Part shown: piece by piece, positions 9,299 to 17,830 of the stretch | Layout of the letters: each line of letters starts with the position of its first letter | How positions within the stretch are numbered: the first letter of the stretch is position 1 | Assembly: GCF_005047355.1 (NCBI RefSeq) | Contig: NZ_SUMC01000045.1 | Location: forward strand, 1 to 64,000 | Length of the DNA stretch: 64,000 bases | Direction: 5' to 3' | From: Actinacidiphila oryziradicis | Lineage (GTDB): Bacteria; Actinomycetota; Actinomycetes; Streptomycetales; Streptomycetaceae | The notes under the pieces: generated by a model | What the model saw: only the letters and a program-made list of their open reading frames with translations | What the model was told of the DNA's origin: nothing | Databases searched by the model: none | Translations under genes and position numbers: made by a program

Positions 9299-11410
9299 TC
9301 AGGACCGGAGGTCGGCCAGTATCGGCGGGGCGAGCTCGCCGGTGGTGGCGGTGAGGGAGAGGACGGCGTGCCCGGCCGGGACGGCGTGCGCGAGATCCGA
9401 GGCGGACCAGCGTTCGCGCTCGACCTTGCGCACGGTGACGGATTCGGTGGTGGCCGCCTCGCCGGTGAAGATCCTCCGCACTCCGCGCCCGAGGCGCCGC
9501 AGCAGGCCGCCGGACTGGTCGGGGGTGCGGGTGACGTCGCGGGTCTCGACCCAGGTGGTGCCCCAGGCCTCGGCGAAGCGCTTGCCGTCCCAGGTGGTGA
9601 CGCCGGAGAAGGCCATGCGGCAGCCGACGGCACCCAGGAGGGCGCTGCGCAGCGTCTCGGGCGCGTCGTCGAGCGTACGCAGCGTGAGTACGGCCCCGGC
9701 ATTGGCGGAGCGGAGCCGTTGCAGCCCGCGCACTGCCTCGGTGGTGATGGTGTGGGAGGCGTCGTCAAGCACCAGGCAGGCGAACAACGACCGGTCCGCG
9801 CGTGTCGTCACTGCGGCGGTGAACTGGGCGAGGACGAGGCGGGCCAGGATCCTGGAGGCTTCGGCGTGACCGCGCTCGGGGAGGTCGATGCGGACCCGGA
9901 GGGGGTGTTCGAGGGTGTGCAGGGAGAAGGGACGGGAGCGGCCGGTGACGTCGAAGAAACCTGCGAAGGCGGGCCGGTCGAGGAGTGCGACGCGGTCGGC
10001 GAGGAGGGCGCCGATGTCGCCGGGGCGGTCGGCCTGGCGCTGGCGGGCATCGAGCTCGCGGGCCTGGCCGTGGGCACCGGCCGCGTCGAGGGCGTCACGG
10101 AGGGCGGCGTAGGCGGTGGGAGCGCCGTCCAGCAGTTCGCGCAGCTCTGTGACGGAGGGGAAGCGGCCGTGGGCGGCGCGGTAGGGGCCGAGGAGCTGGC
10201 CGAGGACGGTGGCGGCGCGGCGGGTGTCGTACTCGTGCGACGGGCTGCCGTCCAGGAGTGCCTCGGCCAGCGTCCTGGCGGCCTCGTCGGGGTCGGCGGA
10301 GCCGCCGTAGAGGTCGAGGTCGTAGGCGGATTTCGGGTCGCCGAGCGAGATGACGACGTCGAAGGCCGCGTCCGGGCCCAGGTCGGTGCCCGCGGCGCCG
10401 ACGACGACGACCGCGGCGGTGCCGGAGAGCGCCTGCAGGCACAGGGACTCCACGACCGGCCGCACCAGGCGGCGGGTCTTGCCGGAGCCGGGCGGGCCGA
10501 CAGCGAGCAGGCCGGTGCCCAGGAGGGTGGGGTCGAGGGCGAGGCCCGCGCCCTGGTACTGGTAGGCGTTGCGCTCGTCGGGCAGCGCCAGGCCGATCCG
10601 TACCTGCGAGGTGAGCAGGTCGTGGACGGCGCTGCGCAGTGGCAGATCGCGGGCGCCGGAGGGGTGGCCGCAGGCGGCGGCCCCCTGGCGGAGCACTGCG
10701 TCGGTGAAGGCGTCGAGGCGGGCCGGCTGGTGCTGGACGGATTGCCAGGCACGGCGGATGCGGGCGTAGTCGACGTCGTTCATCCGGCCGGTGCGGATCT
10801 CGGCGGCGAGCCGGTCGGCGACGGCGGGCTGTCCGGCGGCGCGCAGCTCGGGCCACTCGACGGGGTCGTCCAGCGGCGGGCCGTCCGGAGCGGCGATGGG
10901 GCCGGAGCCCGGCGGGGGGTCCTCGACGAGCTTCTTCAGGGGGGCGCCGTAGCGGCGGATGGCCTCGCGCCACCGGCCGAGACGGCCGAAGATCCAGATG
11001 AGCGCTGCCGCGATGGCCGCGTACATCCCCCAGTTGAACACCGCGGCCCAGAAGGCGTTGCCTCCGCCGCTGGGCCAGGACGCCGGGACGATCCAGCCGA
11101 TGATCGCGATGACCGGCAGGTAGCCGTTGTAGATCAGCGACCAGGTGAACACAGCGGCCAGCACGGTGAGAACGACGCCGCCCAGCAGCTTGCGGTCCGG
11201 GACCCGGTCCGGATCCTGTGGGGGGCGGGGCTGGTGCCCGTACGCGTAGATGCCCGGCGCGGGGGCGAGGCGGGGCGTCCGCAACCAGGTCTCCAGCGCG
11301 GCGCCGGGCGGTCGCAGCGGCATCGGCGGCGGGCCGGAGGGCCTGGGGACCGGGGTGGCGGGGGTCGCCGGCGCGGCCTCTCGTGGCCCGTATGTACCGT
11401 CAGTGTCCAT
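9299..11410 (-). CDS. Membrane-anchored P-loop ATPase, conserved in actinomycetes, function unknown
   Basis: A 703-residue protein with a Pro-rich cytosolic start. Two hydrophobic segments follow at about residues 76-106 (LLGGVVLTVLAAVFTWSLIY and onward) and 124-143. Then comes an ATPase domain with Walker A VGPPGSGKTRRLVRP near residue 305 and a Walker B-like CLVLDDAS further on. This resembles VirD4/FtsK-like coupling ATPases, and such proteins are often annotated simply as ATP/GTP-binding proteins. The C-terminal part resembles HerA/TraG-type folds only weakly. It is transcribed divergently from gabT, and its stop lies 14 bases before the PucR start, so both genes probably share a transcript. 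Its role is unknown. Confidence 0.8.
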   Translation of the reverse strand: MDTDGTYGPREAAPATPATPVPRPSGPPPMPLRPPGAALETWLRTPRLAPAPGIYAYGHQPRPPQDPDRVPDRKLLGGVVLTVLAAVFTWSLIYNGYLPVIAIIGWIVPASWPSGGGNAFWAAVFNWGMYAAIAAALIWIFGRLGRWREAIRRYGAPLKKLVEDPPPGSGPIAAPDGPPLDDPVEWPELRAAGQPAVADRLAAEIRTGRMNDVDYARIRRAWQSVQHQPARLDAFTDAVLRQGAAACGHPSGARDLPLRSAVHDLLTSQVRIGLALPDERNAYQYQGAGLALDPTLLGTGLLAVGPPGSGKTRRLVRPVVESLCLQALSGTAAVVVVGAAGTDLGPDAAFDVVISLGDPKSAYDLDLYGGSADPDEAARTLAEALLDGSPSHEYDTRRAATVLGQLLGPYRAAHGRFPSVTELRELLDGAPTAYAALRDALDAAGAHGQARELDARQRQADRPGDIGALLADRVALLDRPAFAGFFDVTGRSRPFSLHTLEHPLRVRIDLPERGHAEASRILARLVLAQFTAAVTTRADRSLFACLVLDDASHTITTEAVRGLQRLRSANAGAVLTLRTLDDAPETLRSALLGAVGCRMAFSGVTTWDGKRFAEAWGTTWVETRDVTRTPDQSGGLLRRLGRGVRRIFTGEAATTESVTVRKVERERWSASDLAHAVPAGHAVLSLTATTGELAPPILADLRS

Positions 11411-11644
11411 TTACCCCTGCCACCTGCCACCCCTTGCCGGCTCCGCACTCAATGTATCGACAAGGCCCGCATCATTGAAGGATCTTGGCACGCGCACTGT
11501 CCGCCGCGTCGAATACGGGTTTCCCACTGTGCCCCTTCGTACTGTGCGGCCCGCCGGGGTACGGGCTTAGCCTGCGGGAAAAGACGCCGCCCAGCCGCTG
11601 CGCCGCAATGGCCGTACAGAACCGCACAGAAGGAGAACGCCGCC

Positions 11645-12976
11645 ATGGCCGAACTGCCCCAGGAGCGCCGGCTCGTCACCTCGATCCCCGGCCCGAAGTC
11701 CCAGGCGCTGCTGGTCCGCAAGACCGCGGCGGTCGCGGCCGGCGTCGGCGTCACCCTTCCGGTGTTCATCGCCCGCGCGGGCGGCGGCGTGGTCGAGGAC
11801 GTGGACGGGAACCGGCTGATCGACTTCGGTTCCGGTATCGCCGTGACGAGCGTCGGCAACAGCGCCGAGGCCGTCGTGCGCCGCGCGTCCGCGCAGCTCG
11901 CCGACTTCACCCACACCTGTTTCATGGTGACCCCGTACGAGGGCTATGTGGAGGTCGCCGAGCAGCTCAACGAGCTGACCCCGGGCGACCACGAGAAGCG
12001 TTCCGCGCTTTTCAATTCCGGCGCCGAAGCCGTCGAGAACGCGGTGAAGATCGCCCGCGCGTACACCAAGCGCACGGCGGTGGTGGTCTTCGACCACGGC
12101 TACCACGGCCGTACGAACCTGACGATGGCGCTCACCGCGAAGAACATGCCGTATAAGGAGGGTTTCGGGCCCTTCGCCCCCGAGATCTACCGCGTTCCGC
12201 TCGCCTACCCCTTCCGCTGGCTGACCGGCGCCGAGAACTGCGCCGAGGAGGCCGCGGCCCAGGCGATCGACCAGATCACCAAGCAGGTCGGCGCGCACAA
12301 TGTCGCGGCGATCGTGATCGAGCCGATCGCGGGCGAGGGCGGCTTCATCGAGCCGGCCAAGGGCTTTCTTCCGAAGATCGCGGAGTTCGCCCGCCAGAAC
12401 GGCATCGTCTTCGTCGCGGACGAGATCCAGACCGGCTTCTGCCGCACCGGCCAGTGGTTCGCCTGCGAGGACGAGGGCATCGTCCCGGATCTGATCACCA
12501 CCGCCAAGGGCATCGCGGGCGGTCTGCCGCTCGCCGCCGTCACCGGCCGCGCCGAGATCATGGACGCGGCCCACTCCGGCGGCCTCGGCGGCACCTACGG
12601 CGGGAACCCGGTGGCGTGCGCGGCGGCGCTCGGCGCCATCGAGACCATGCGCGAGCAGGACCTGCCCGGCAAGGCACGGCGGATCGGCGAGATCATGCTG
12701 GGCCGGCTGCGCGCGATCCAGGAGAAGTTCGACGTCGTCGGCGAAGTGCGCGGACGCGGCGCGATGATCGCGGTCGAGCTCGTCGAGCCGGGCACCAAGA
12801 ACCCCAACCCGGCCGCCACCGCGGCCCTCGCCAAGGCCTGCCACGCCGAGGGGCTGGTAGTCCTCACCGCGGGCACCTACGGCAACGTGTTGCGCTTCCT
12901 TCCGCCGCTCGTCATCGGCGAGAATCTGCTTACCGAAGGCCTGGACATCATCGAGAGTGCCTTCTCGCGGCTGTAA
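11645..12976 (+). CDS. gabT: 4-aminobutyrate--2-oxoglutarate transaminase
   Basis: A PLP enzyme that transfers the amino group of GABA to 2-oxoglutarate, giving succinate semialdehyde and glutamate. The 443-residue protein shows class III aminotransferase hallmarks: NSGAEAVENAVKIAR, FDHGYHGRT, the PLP Asp in FVADEIQTG (Asp259), and the Schiff-base Lys in TTAKGIAGG (Lys288). The start ATG at 11645 has a strong ribosome-binding site, AGAAGGAG. It diverges from the membrane ATPase/PucR unit with a shared 234-base promoter region. It is the last common step of the putrescine-to-succinate route encoded over 6-33 kb. Confidence 0.93.
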   Translation: MAELPQERRLVTSIPGPKSQALLVRKTAAVAAGVGVTLPVFIARAGGGVVEDVDGNRLIDFGSGIAVTSVGNSAEAVVRRASAQLADFTHTCFMVTPYEGYVEVAEQLNELTPGDHEKRSALFNSGAEAVENAVKIARAYTKRTAVVVFDHGYHGRTNLTMALTAKNMPYKEGFGPFAPEIYRVPLAYPFRWLTGAENCAEEAAAQAIDQITKQVGAHNVAAIVIEPIAGEGGFIEPAKGFLPKIAEFARQNGIVFVADEIQTGFCRTGQWFACEDEGIVPDLITTAKGIAGGLPLAAVTGRAEIMDAAHSGGLGGTYGGNPVACAAALGAIETMREQDLPGKARRIGEIMLGRLRAIQEKFDVVGEVRGRGAMIAVELVEPGTKNPNPAATAALAKACHAEGLVVLTAGTYGNVLRFLPPLVIGENLLTEGLDIIESAFSRL

Positions 12977-13120
12977 CCGTGCGTAAGGAGTGCTGACCGT
13001 GAAGAACGTGTGCGGGCCTAATGGTGACCGGGTGACTACTCTCCCGGAGGCCCCGTCCGTGACGTACGGTATTCAACGTAGGAGGAAACACCCCGTCTGC
13101 GGCTCGCCGCGGGCGACACT

Positions 13121-14518
13121 TTGCCGGTGACTCCCCATTACCGGCACTGCAGTGCCCTCGCGCACAAAAGGGCCGATGCCGCAAGCATCGGTACTCCTCA
13201 CCGATCGGTCGGCCGTTCGTCCCAAACCCCCCGGGACGGATGGTACCGCGATCGCTTCGGCCGCCCCGGAACTCTCCCCCCTGTTCCGGGGCGGCCGACT
13301 TTTCTCTGCGCGGTGCTGCTACTCCCGCTTTTCCTTCTGCTTACGTGGCAGGAGGCCGTACGCGGCCGTCTGCTCGTCCTCGACGAACCGTTGCGCACGG
13401 CCATCGCCGGCCGATCCATCCGGCCCGCCGGCTCCCCCCTCGGGCACTTCTTCGCCGATCTGGGCAACGTCGGCGTAGCCCTGCCCGTGCTCGGCGCCGC
13501 GCTCGCCTTCGCCGTCCTGCGCGGACGGCTGGCCGGTCAACGGCACTGGTGGCTGCCGCCGCTCGGCTACGCGCTGGCCATGGTGGCGGTACCGCTGATC
13601 GTCGACCCGCTCAAGGCCGCCATCGGGCGCGGCGGCCCCGGGTCACTGGCCCTCCCCCCCGGCTACCCGGGGCTCTTCCCCTCCGGGCACGCCGCCACGG
13701 CCATGCTGGCGTACGGTGCCGCCGCGCTGCTGGTGCTGCCCTGGGTGCGCTCACGGGCCGCCCGCCGGGCGCTCGGGGGCGCGGTGGTGCTGGGCAATCT
13801 GGCGGTGGGGGTGGCGCTGGTGTACTGCGGCTACCACTGGCCGCTGGATGTGGCGGGGAGCTGGTGCTTGTGCGGGGTACTGCTGTCGGCGGCCACATTG
13901 GTGACTGGTCGCGCCCGCGGTCGTTGTGCGGCGTGCGGAATGGCCGCGGGCGCCCTCGGGCCCGGCGTTGCGGGCCGGGGGCGGGGGTGGTGTGCTGGAG
14001 AGGGGGTCCGAGTCGGGGAGAGGCCGTACGCGCCGCCGACGGCCGGTACGAGCAAGGAGGCGACCCCCATGCCGGTGATGGCCGTGTCCAGATTTGAACG
14101 GTTCTTCCGCGTCGCAGCCGAGCTGGACGTGGACAAGAGCGATCTCAAACGCTACAACGACTTCATCAGCGAGAAGCTCTACGATCTGTTGCTGATCGCC
14201 GAGGCCACCGCCAAGGCCAACGGCCGTGATGTGCTCGCACCCTGGGACCTGCCGATCAGCAAGGGGCTCCAGGAGAGCATCCACCGGTTCCGGGACATCG
14301 ACCAGGAGGTCGAGCTGGCGCCGATTCTGCAGCAGCTCGCGACTTATCCCCCGATGGACCGGGCACCCAGCGAGGAGACCGAGGCGCGTTTTCCCGAGAT
14401 CGTGGGCGGACTCTCCTTGGCACTGGCCCACGCTTTCAAGATCATCGATCCTGGCGTGAAGAACCCCCAGACCAAACACTGGGAGAGGGCCATCGCCATT
14501 TTCGACCTACTGCTGTGA
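13121..14518 (+). CDS. PAP2-type membrane phosphatase, reading frame open into the DUF1931 gene
   Basis: Residues 60-265 are a PAP2 (type 2 phosphatidic acid phosphatase) membrane protein. Hydrophobic segments alternate with the catalytic motifs: KAAIGRGGP (motif 1), PSGHA (motif 2) and YCGYHWPLDV (motif 3, with His and Asp). The odd point is the end. No stop codon follows, and the same frame continues through a low-complexity linker rich in Gly, Ala and Arg into the DUF1931 protein at 14,069. A +1 frameshift near 13,870-13,900 would reach a stop at 13,904, so a recent indel or sequencing error may have removed the native end. The start is uncertain: TTG 13121 or GTG 13127, with a strong AGGAGG at 13,079-13,086 further upstream. 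Confidence 0.7.
   Translation: MPVTPHYRHCSALAHKRADAASIGTPHRSVGRSSQTPRDGWYRDRFGRPGTLPPVPGRPTFLCAVLLLPLFLLLTWQEAVRGRLLVLDEPLRTAIAGRSIRPAGSPLGHFFADLGNVGVALPVLGAALAFAVLRGRLAGQRHWWLPPLGYALAMVAVPLIVDPLKAAIGRGGPGSLALPPGYPGLFPSGHAATAMLAYGAAALLVLPWVRSRAARRALGGAVVLGNLAVGVALVYCGYHWPLDVAGSWCLCGVLLSAATLVTGRARGRCAACGMAAGALGPGVAGRGRGWCAGEGVRVGERPYAPPTAGTSKEATPMPVMAVSRFERFFRVAAELDVDKSDLKRYNDFISEKLYDLLLIAEATAKANGRDVLAPWDLPISKGLQESIHRFRDIDQEVELAPILQQLATYPPMDRAPSEETEARFPEIVGGLSLALAHAFKIIDPGVKNPQTKHWERAIAIFDLLL
14069..14518 (+). CDS. DUF1931 histone-fold-like protein
   Basis: A 149-residue protein, MPVMAVSRFERFFRVAAELD and onward, matching the DUF1931 family, small bacterial proteins whose structure resembles a fused histone-fold pair. 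Two helical repeats are visible: KSDLKRYNDFISEKLYDLLL near residue 24, and LSLALAHAFKIIDPGVKNP near the end. The ATG at 14069 follows an excellent ribosome-binding site, GCAAGGAGGCGA, so it should be translated independently although the frame is open from the PAP2 gene upstream. A strong hairpin follows at 14,538. Nucleic-acid binding is inferred from the fold only. Confidence 0.82.
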   Translation: MPVMAVSRFERFFRVAAELDVDKSDLKRYNDFISEKLYDLLLIAEATAKANGRDVLAPWDLPISKGLQESIHRFRDIDQEVELAPILQQLATYPPMDRAPSEETEARFPEIVGGLSLALAHAFKIIDPGVKNPQTKHWERAIAIFDLLL

Positions 14519-14537
14519 CTGCTGCAGGCCGCGGACA

Positions 14538-14568
14538 GGCCCGCACCGGAGCGGATCCGGTGCGGGCC
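14538..14568. terminator. Bidirectional terminator hairpin
   Basis: A perfect 12-bp stem GGCCCGCACCGG / CCGGTGCGGGCC with a 7-base loop, followed by TT. It sits between the convergent DUF1931 gene (+) and methylmalonate-semialdehyde dehydrogenase gene (-), so it can serve both. Confidence 0.75.
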
Positions 14569-14588
14569 TTCGGCTGGGACCGGCAACG

Positions 14589-16094
14589 TCAGCTGTTGGT
14601 GGGGAATCCGAGGTTGATCCCACCGTGCGACGGGTCGAGCCAGCGCTGGGTGATGGCCTTGCCGCGGGTGAAGAACTTCACGCCGTCCTCGCCGTAGGCG
14701 TGCGAGTCGCCGAAGAGCGACGCCTTCCAGCCGCCGAAGGAGTAGTAGGCGACCGGCACCGGGATCGGGACATTGATACCGACCATGCCGACCTCGACCT
14801 CGTGCTGGAAGCGCCGCGCGGCGCCGCCGTCGTTGGTGAACAGCGCGGTCCCGTTGCCATACGGGTTGGAGTTGATGAGCTCCAGGCCCTCGTCGTAGGA
14901 GGCGACGCGGACGACGGAGAGCACCGGGCCGAAGATCTCGTCGTTGTAGACGGACTGGCCGGGCTTGACATGGTCGAAGAGGGTCGGGCCGAGCCAGAAG
15001 CCGTCGGCGGTGCCCTCTCCGGAGACGGGGTGCTTGCGGCCGTCGACAACCAGCTCGGCGCCCTCGGTGACGCCCGCTTCCAGGTACGACGTGACCTTGT
15101 CACGGTGGACGCCGGTGACCAGCGGGCCCATCTCGGAGTCGCCGTTGCAGCCGGGACCGACCTTCAGGGTGGCGATGCGCCCCTTGATCTTCTCCACGAG
15201 CTCATCGCCGACCGGGTCGACCGCCACCAGTACGGATACGGCCATGCAGCGCTCGCCGGCGGCTCCGAAGCCGGCGTTGACGGCGGCGTCGGCCGCGAGG
15301 CCCAGGTCCGCGTCGGGGAGGACGAGCATGTGGTTCTTGGCGCCACCGAGCGCCTGGACGCGCTTGCCGTAACGCGTACCGGTCTCGTAGACGTAGCGGG
15401 CGATCGGTGTGGAGCCGACGAAGGAGACGGACTTGATGTCGGGGTGCTCCAGAAGGCGGTCGACGGCGACCTTGTCACCGTGGACGACGTTGAAGACGCC
15501 ATCGGGAAGACCGGCCTCCTTCCACAGCCCGGCCAGGAAGTTGGCGGCGGACGGGTCCTTCTCGGACGGCTTGAGGACGACCGTGTTGCCCGCCGCGATG
15601 GCGATGGGGAAGAACCACATCGGGACCATGGCCGGGAAGTTGAAGGGCGAGATGATGGCGACCGGGCCGAGGGGCTGGCGGATCGAATAGACGTCGATGC
15701 CGGTGGAGGCCTGCTCGGTGAAGCCGCCCTTGATGAGCTGGGGGATGCCACAGGCGTACTCGACGACCTCGATGCCGCGGGCGATCTCGCCGAGGGCGTC
15801 GGAGTGCACCTTGCCGTGCTCCGAGACCAGGATCGAGGCGAGCTCGTCACGCTTGCCGTTCAGCAGTTCCCGGAAGGCGAAGAGGACCTGGGCGCGCCGG
15901 GCCACGGACACATGGCGCCAGTCGCGGAAGGCCGCGGCGGCGGCGCCGACAGCCTGGTCGACCTCGGCGATCGACGCGAAGTCCACCTGGCCGGTCACGG
16001 CTCCGGTCGCCGGGTCGTACACGTCGCCCCGACGCTCGGCGGTACCGGCCCATGCCTGGCCGGCGATCCAGTGGGTGATGTGCTTGTCGGTCAC
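14589..16094 (-). CDS. mmsA: CoA-acylating methylmalonate-semialdehyde dehydrogenase
   Basis: Oxidises methylmalonate semialdehyde or malonate semialdehyde to propionyl- or acetyl-CoA, releasing CO2, in valine and inositol breakdown. Features specific to the MmsA group are SPFNFPAMVPMWFFPIAIA, GGAKNHMLVLPDADL in place of the usual LELGG, GAAGERCMAVSVLV with the catalytic Cys, and the C-terminal FFTRGKAITQRW. The absent general-base Glu in GGAKNH is normal for CoA-acylating members. I chose the GTG at 16094, preceded by AGGAAGG, giving 501 residues, the family's usual length. The longer frame to 16241 adds non-conserved sequence. Confidence 0.9.
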   Translation of the reverse strand: MTDKHITHWIAGQAWAGTAERRGDVYDPATGAVTGQVDFASIAEVDQAVGAAAAAFRDWRHVSVARRAQVLFAFRELLNGKRDELASILVSEHGKVHSDALGEIARGIEVVEYACGIPQLIKGGFTEQASTGIDVYSIRQPLGPVAIISPFNFPAMVPMWFFPIAIAAGNTVVLKPSEKDPSAANFLAGLWKEAGLPDGVFNVVHGDKVAVDRLLEHPDIKSVSFVGSTPIARYVYETGTRYGKRVQALGGAKNHMLVLPDADLGLAADAAVNAGFGAAGERCMAVSVLVAVDPVGDELVEKIKGRIATLKVGPGCNGDSEMGPLVTGVHRDKVTSYLEAGVTEGAELVVDGRKHPVSGEGTADGFWLGPTLFDHVKPGQSVYNDEIFGPVLSVVRVASYDEGLELINSNPYGNGTALFTNDGGAARRFQHEVEVGMVGINVPIPVPVAYYSFGGWKASLFGDSHAYGEDGVKFFTRGKAITQRWLDPSHGGINLGFPTNS

Positions 16095-16235
16095 GGCGGA
16101 CCTTCCTCTCATCGTCTGCCGCCAGTCTCGCCGGGGCGCGACGCGCGTCACAAGCACCAACGTGTCGGCCGTAGGCCATATGCCTTTACAGGTCGTCCGG
16201 GTCCGCCGTTGCGCGGCCTTCTCCCTGATCCCAGT

Positions 16236-16257
16236 CCTCAATCGCCGGACGGGCTGG
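16236..16257. repeat. Streptomyces-type intergenic repeat element
   Basis: The 22 bases at 16,236-16,257, containing CAATCGCCGGACGGGCTG, match a short element I remember as occurring many times between genes in Streptomyces genomes. Only one copy is visible here, so its repeat nature rests on recall. The rest of the 280-base gap between the mmsA start and the oxidase stop shows no gene. Confidence 0.45.
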
Positions 16258-16374
16258 AATTGCCACCACGTTGTGGGCAGGCGTTCCGCAGGGCGAGCGA
16301 GTTAGCTGGGGGAGAGTGGGCACACCCCGGCCACCGGCCCGCACACGACCAGGGCTCCAGGGGCGCGGGAGGCG

Positions 16375-17778
16375 CTAGCTGTCGAAGCCCAGGCCGAGCC
16401 GGTCGAGCGTGCGCAGCCACAGATTGCGCCGCCCGGCATTGCGGTCGGCACGGGCCATCGACCAGTCCGTGAGCCGGATGCCCGCCGATGCGAACGGCTC
16501 CGGCGGGAACGGCAGGGGCTTGCGCCGCACCATCGCCAGCTCGGTGCGCTCGGTGCGGGCCCCGTCGACGAGGTCCAGCATCACCTCGGCGCCGAACCGG
16601 GTGGCGCCGACGCCCAAACCCGTATATCCGGCCGCGTAGCCGACCCGGCCGCCATGGGCGGTGCCGAAGAAGGCCGAGAAGCGGGTGCAGGTGTCAATGA
16701 CACCGCCCCAGGAGTGGGTGAAGCGGACTCCTTCCAGCTGGGGGAAGCAGCGGAAGAAGTGCTCGGCGAGCTTGAGGTGCGTCGCGGGGCGCTGGTCGTA
16801 CTCGGCGCGGACCGGGCCGCCGAAGCGGTAGACGGCGTCGTAGCCGCCCCACAGGATCCGGTCGTCGGCGGACAGCCGGAAGTAGTGGAAGTGGTTGGCG
16901 GAGTCGGCCAGGCCCTGGCGGTTCTTCCAGCCGATGGCGGCAAGCTGGTCCGGCCCGAGCGGCTCGGTCATCAGCGCGTAGTCGTACACCGGGACCACGT
17001 ACGGGCGCACCCGCTTGACCAGCGACGGAAAGGCATTGGTCCCCAGCGCGACACGGTGGGCCAGCACCCGGCCGTACGGGGTACGGACGGCCATGCCGGG
17101 GCCGGCCGGCGCGAGTGCGGTGGCGGGAGTGTTCTCGTAGATCCTTACACCGAGGCCGGCGCAGGCCCGCTTGAGGCCCCAGGCGAGTTTGGCGGGGTGC
17201 AGCATGGCGACGCCGGTGCGGTCGTGGAGACCGGCGAGGAAGGTCGGGGAGTTCACTTCGGCGCGCACGGCGTCCTGGTCGAGGAATTCAGCCCCGCCGG
17301 AGGTGGAGCCGATCCGCCGTATTTCCTCGGCGGCATGGCGGAGTTCGTCCACCTGGTGCGGCTCGGTGGCAACGGCGAGTTCACCGGTGCGTTCGAATTC
17401 GCAGTCGATGGCATAGCTCGCGACGGCCGCCTCGATCGCGTCGAGATTACGGGCGCCCAGTTCCTCCAGCTTAGGGAGCTCCTGCGGCCAGCGGGCCAGC
17501 CCGTTGGCGAAGCCATGGGTGAGGCTGGCCGCGCAGAAGCCGCCGTTGCGGCCGGACGCGGCCCAGCCCACTTCCCGCCCTTCGATCAGGACGACATCGC
17601 GCGACGGGTCCCGCTCCTTGGCGGTCAGCGCCGTCCACAGCCCGCTGTAGCCACCGCCGACCACCAGCAGGTCGCAGCGTTCCTCGCCGGTGAGGGCGGG
17701 GAGCGGCTGCGGCTTGCCCGGGTCGTCCAGCCAGTACGGGGTCGGCTGCGCCTCGGCGAGCGAACGGGCTGGATCCAT
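16375..17778 (-). CDS. FAD-dependent amine oxidoreductase, gamma-glutamylputrescine oxidase-like
   Basis: A 467-residue DAO/GlyOx-fold flavoprotein. The FAD dinucleotide motif DLLVVGGGYSGLWTALTAKE starts near residue 36, followed by the Glu-ended strand VVLIEG and GWAASGRNGGFC, a signature of the PuuB/PuuB-like group. The C-terminal flavin contact YAAGYTGLGVGATRFGAE is intact. PuuB oxidises gamma-glutamylputrescine to the aldehyde with H2O2. Its place 52 bases after the polyamine importer genes supports an amine substrate from putrescine catabolism. Whether the substrate is free or glutamylated is not decidable; no glutamine-synthetase-like ligase is in the window. Confidence 0.83.
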   Translation of the reverse strand: MDPARSLAEAQPTPYWLDDPGKPQPLPALTGEERCDLLVVGGGYSGLWTALTAKERDPSRDVVLIEGREVGWAASGRNGGFCAASLTHGFANGLARWPQELPKLEELGARNLDAIEAAVASYAIDCEFERTGELAVATEPHQVDELRHAAEEIRRIGSTSGGAEFLDQDAVRAEVNSPTFLAGLHDRTGVAMLHPAKLAWGLKRACAGLGVRIYENTPATALAPAGPGMAVRTPYGRVLAHRVALGTNAFPSLVKRVRPYVVPVYDYALMTEPLGPDQLAAIGWKNRQGLADSANHFHYFRLSADDRILWGGYDAVYRFGGPVRAEYDQRPATHLKLAEHFFRCFPQLEGVRFTHSWGGVIDTCTRFSAFFGTAHGGRVGYAAGYTGLGVGATRFGAEVMLDLVDGARTERTELAMVRRKPLPFPPEPFASAGIRLTDWSMARADRNAGRRNLWLRTLDRLGLGFDS

Positions 17779-17830
17779 GCGATATCACTGCTTTCCGGGA
17801 GTTTACGGGCTGGGGCCTTTCGTAAAAGCC

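Noticed and set aside
9368-11640. A very long plus-strand frame running into gabT
   Set aside because: The first 750 codons are antisense to the ATPase gene. gabT has its own ATG and ribosome-binding site at 11,645.
14589-16241. A 550-residue version of the methylmalonate-semialdehyde dehydrogenase
   Set aside because: The extra N-terminal part is not conserved, and GTG 16094 has an AGGAAGG site and gives the usual length.
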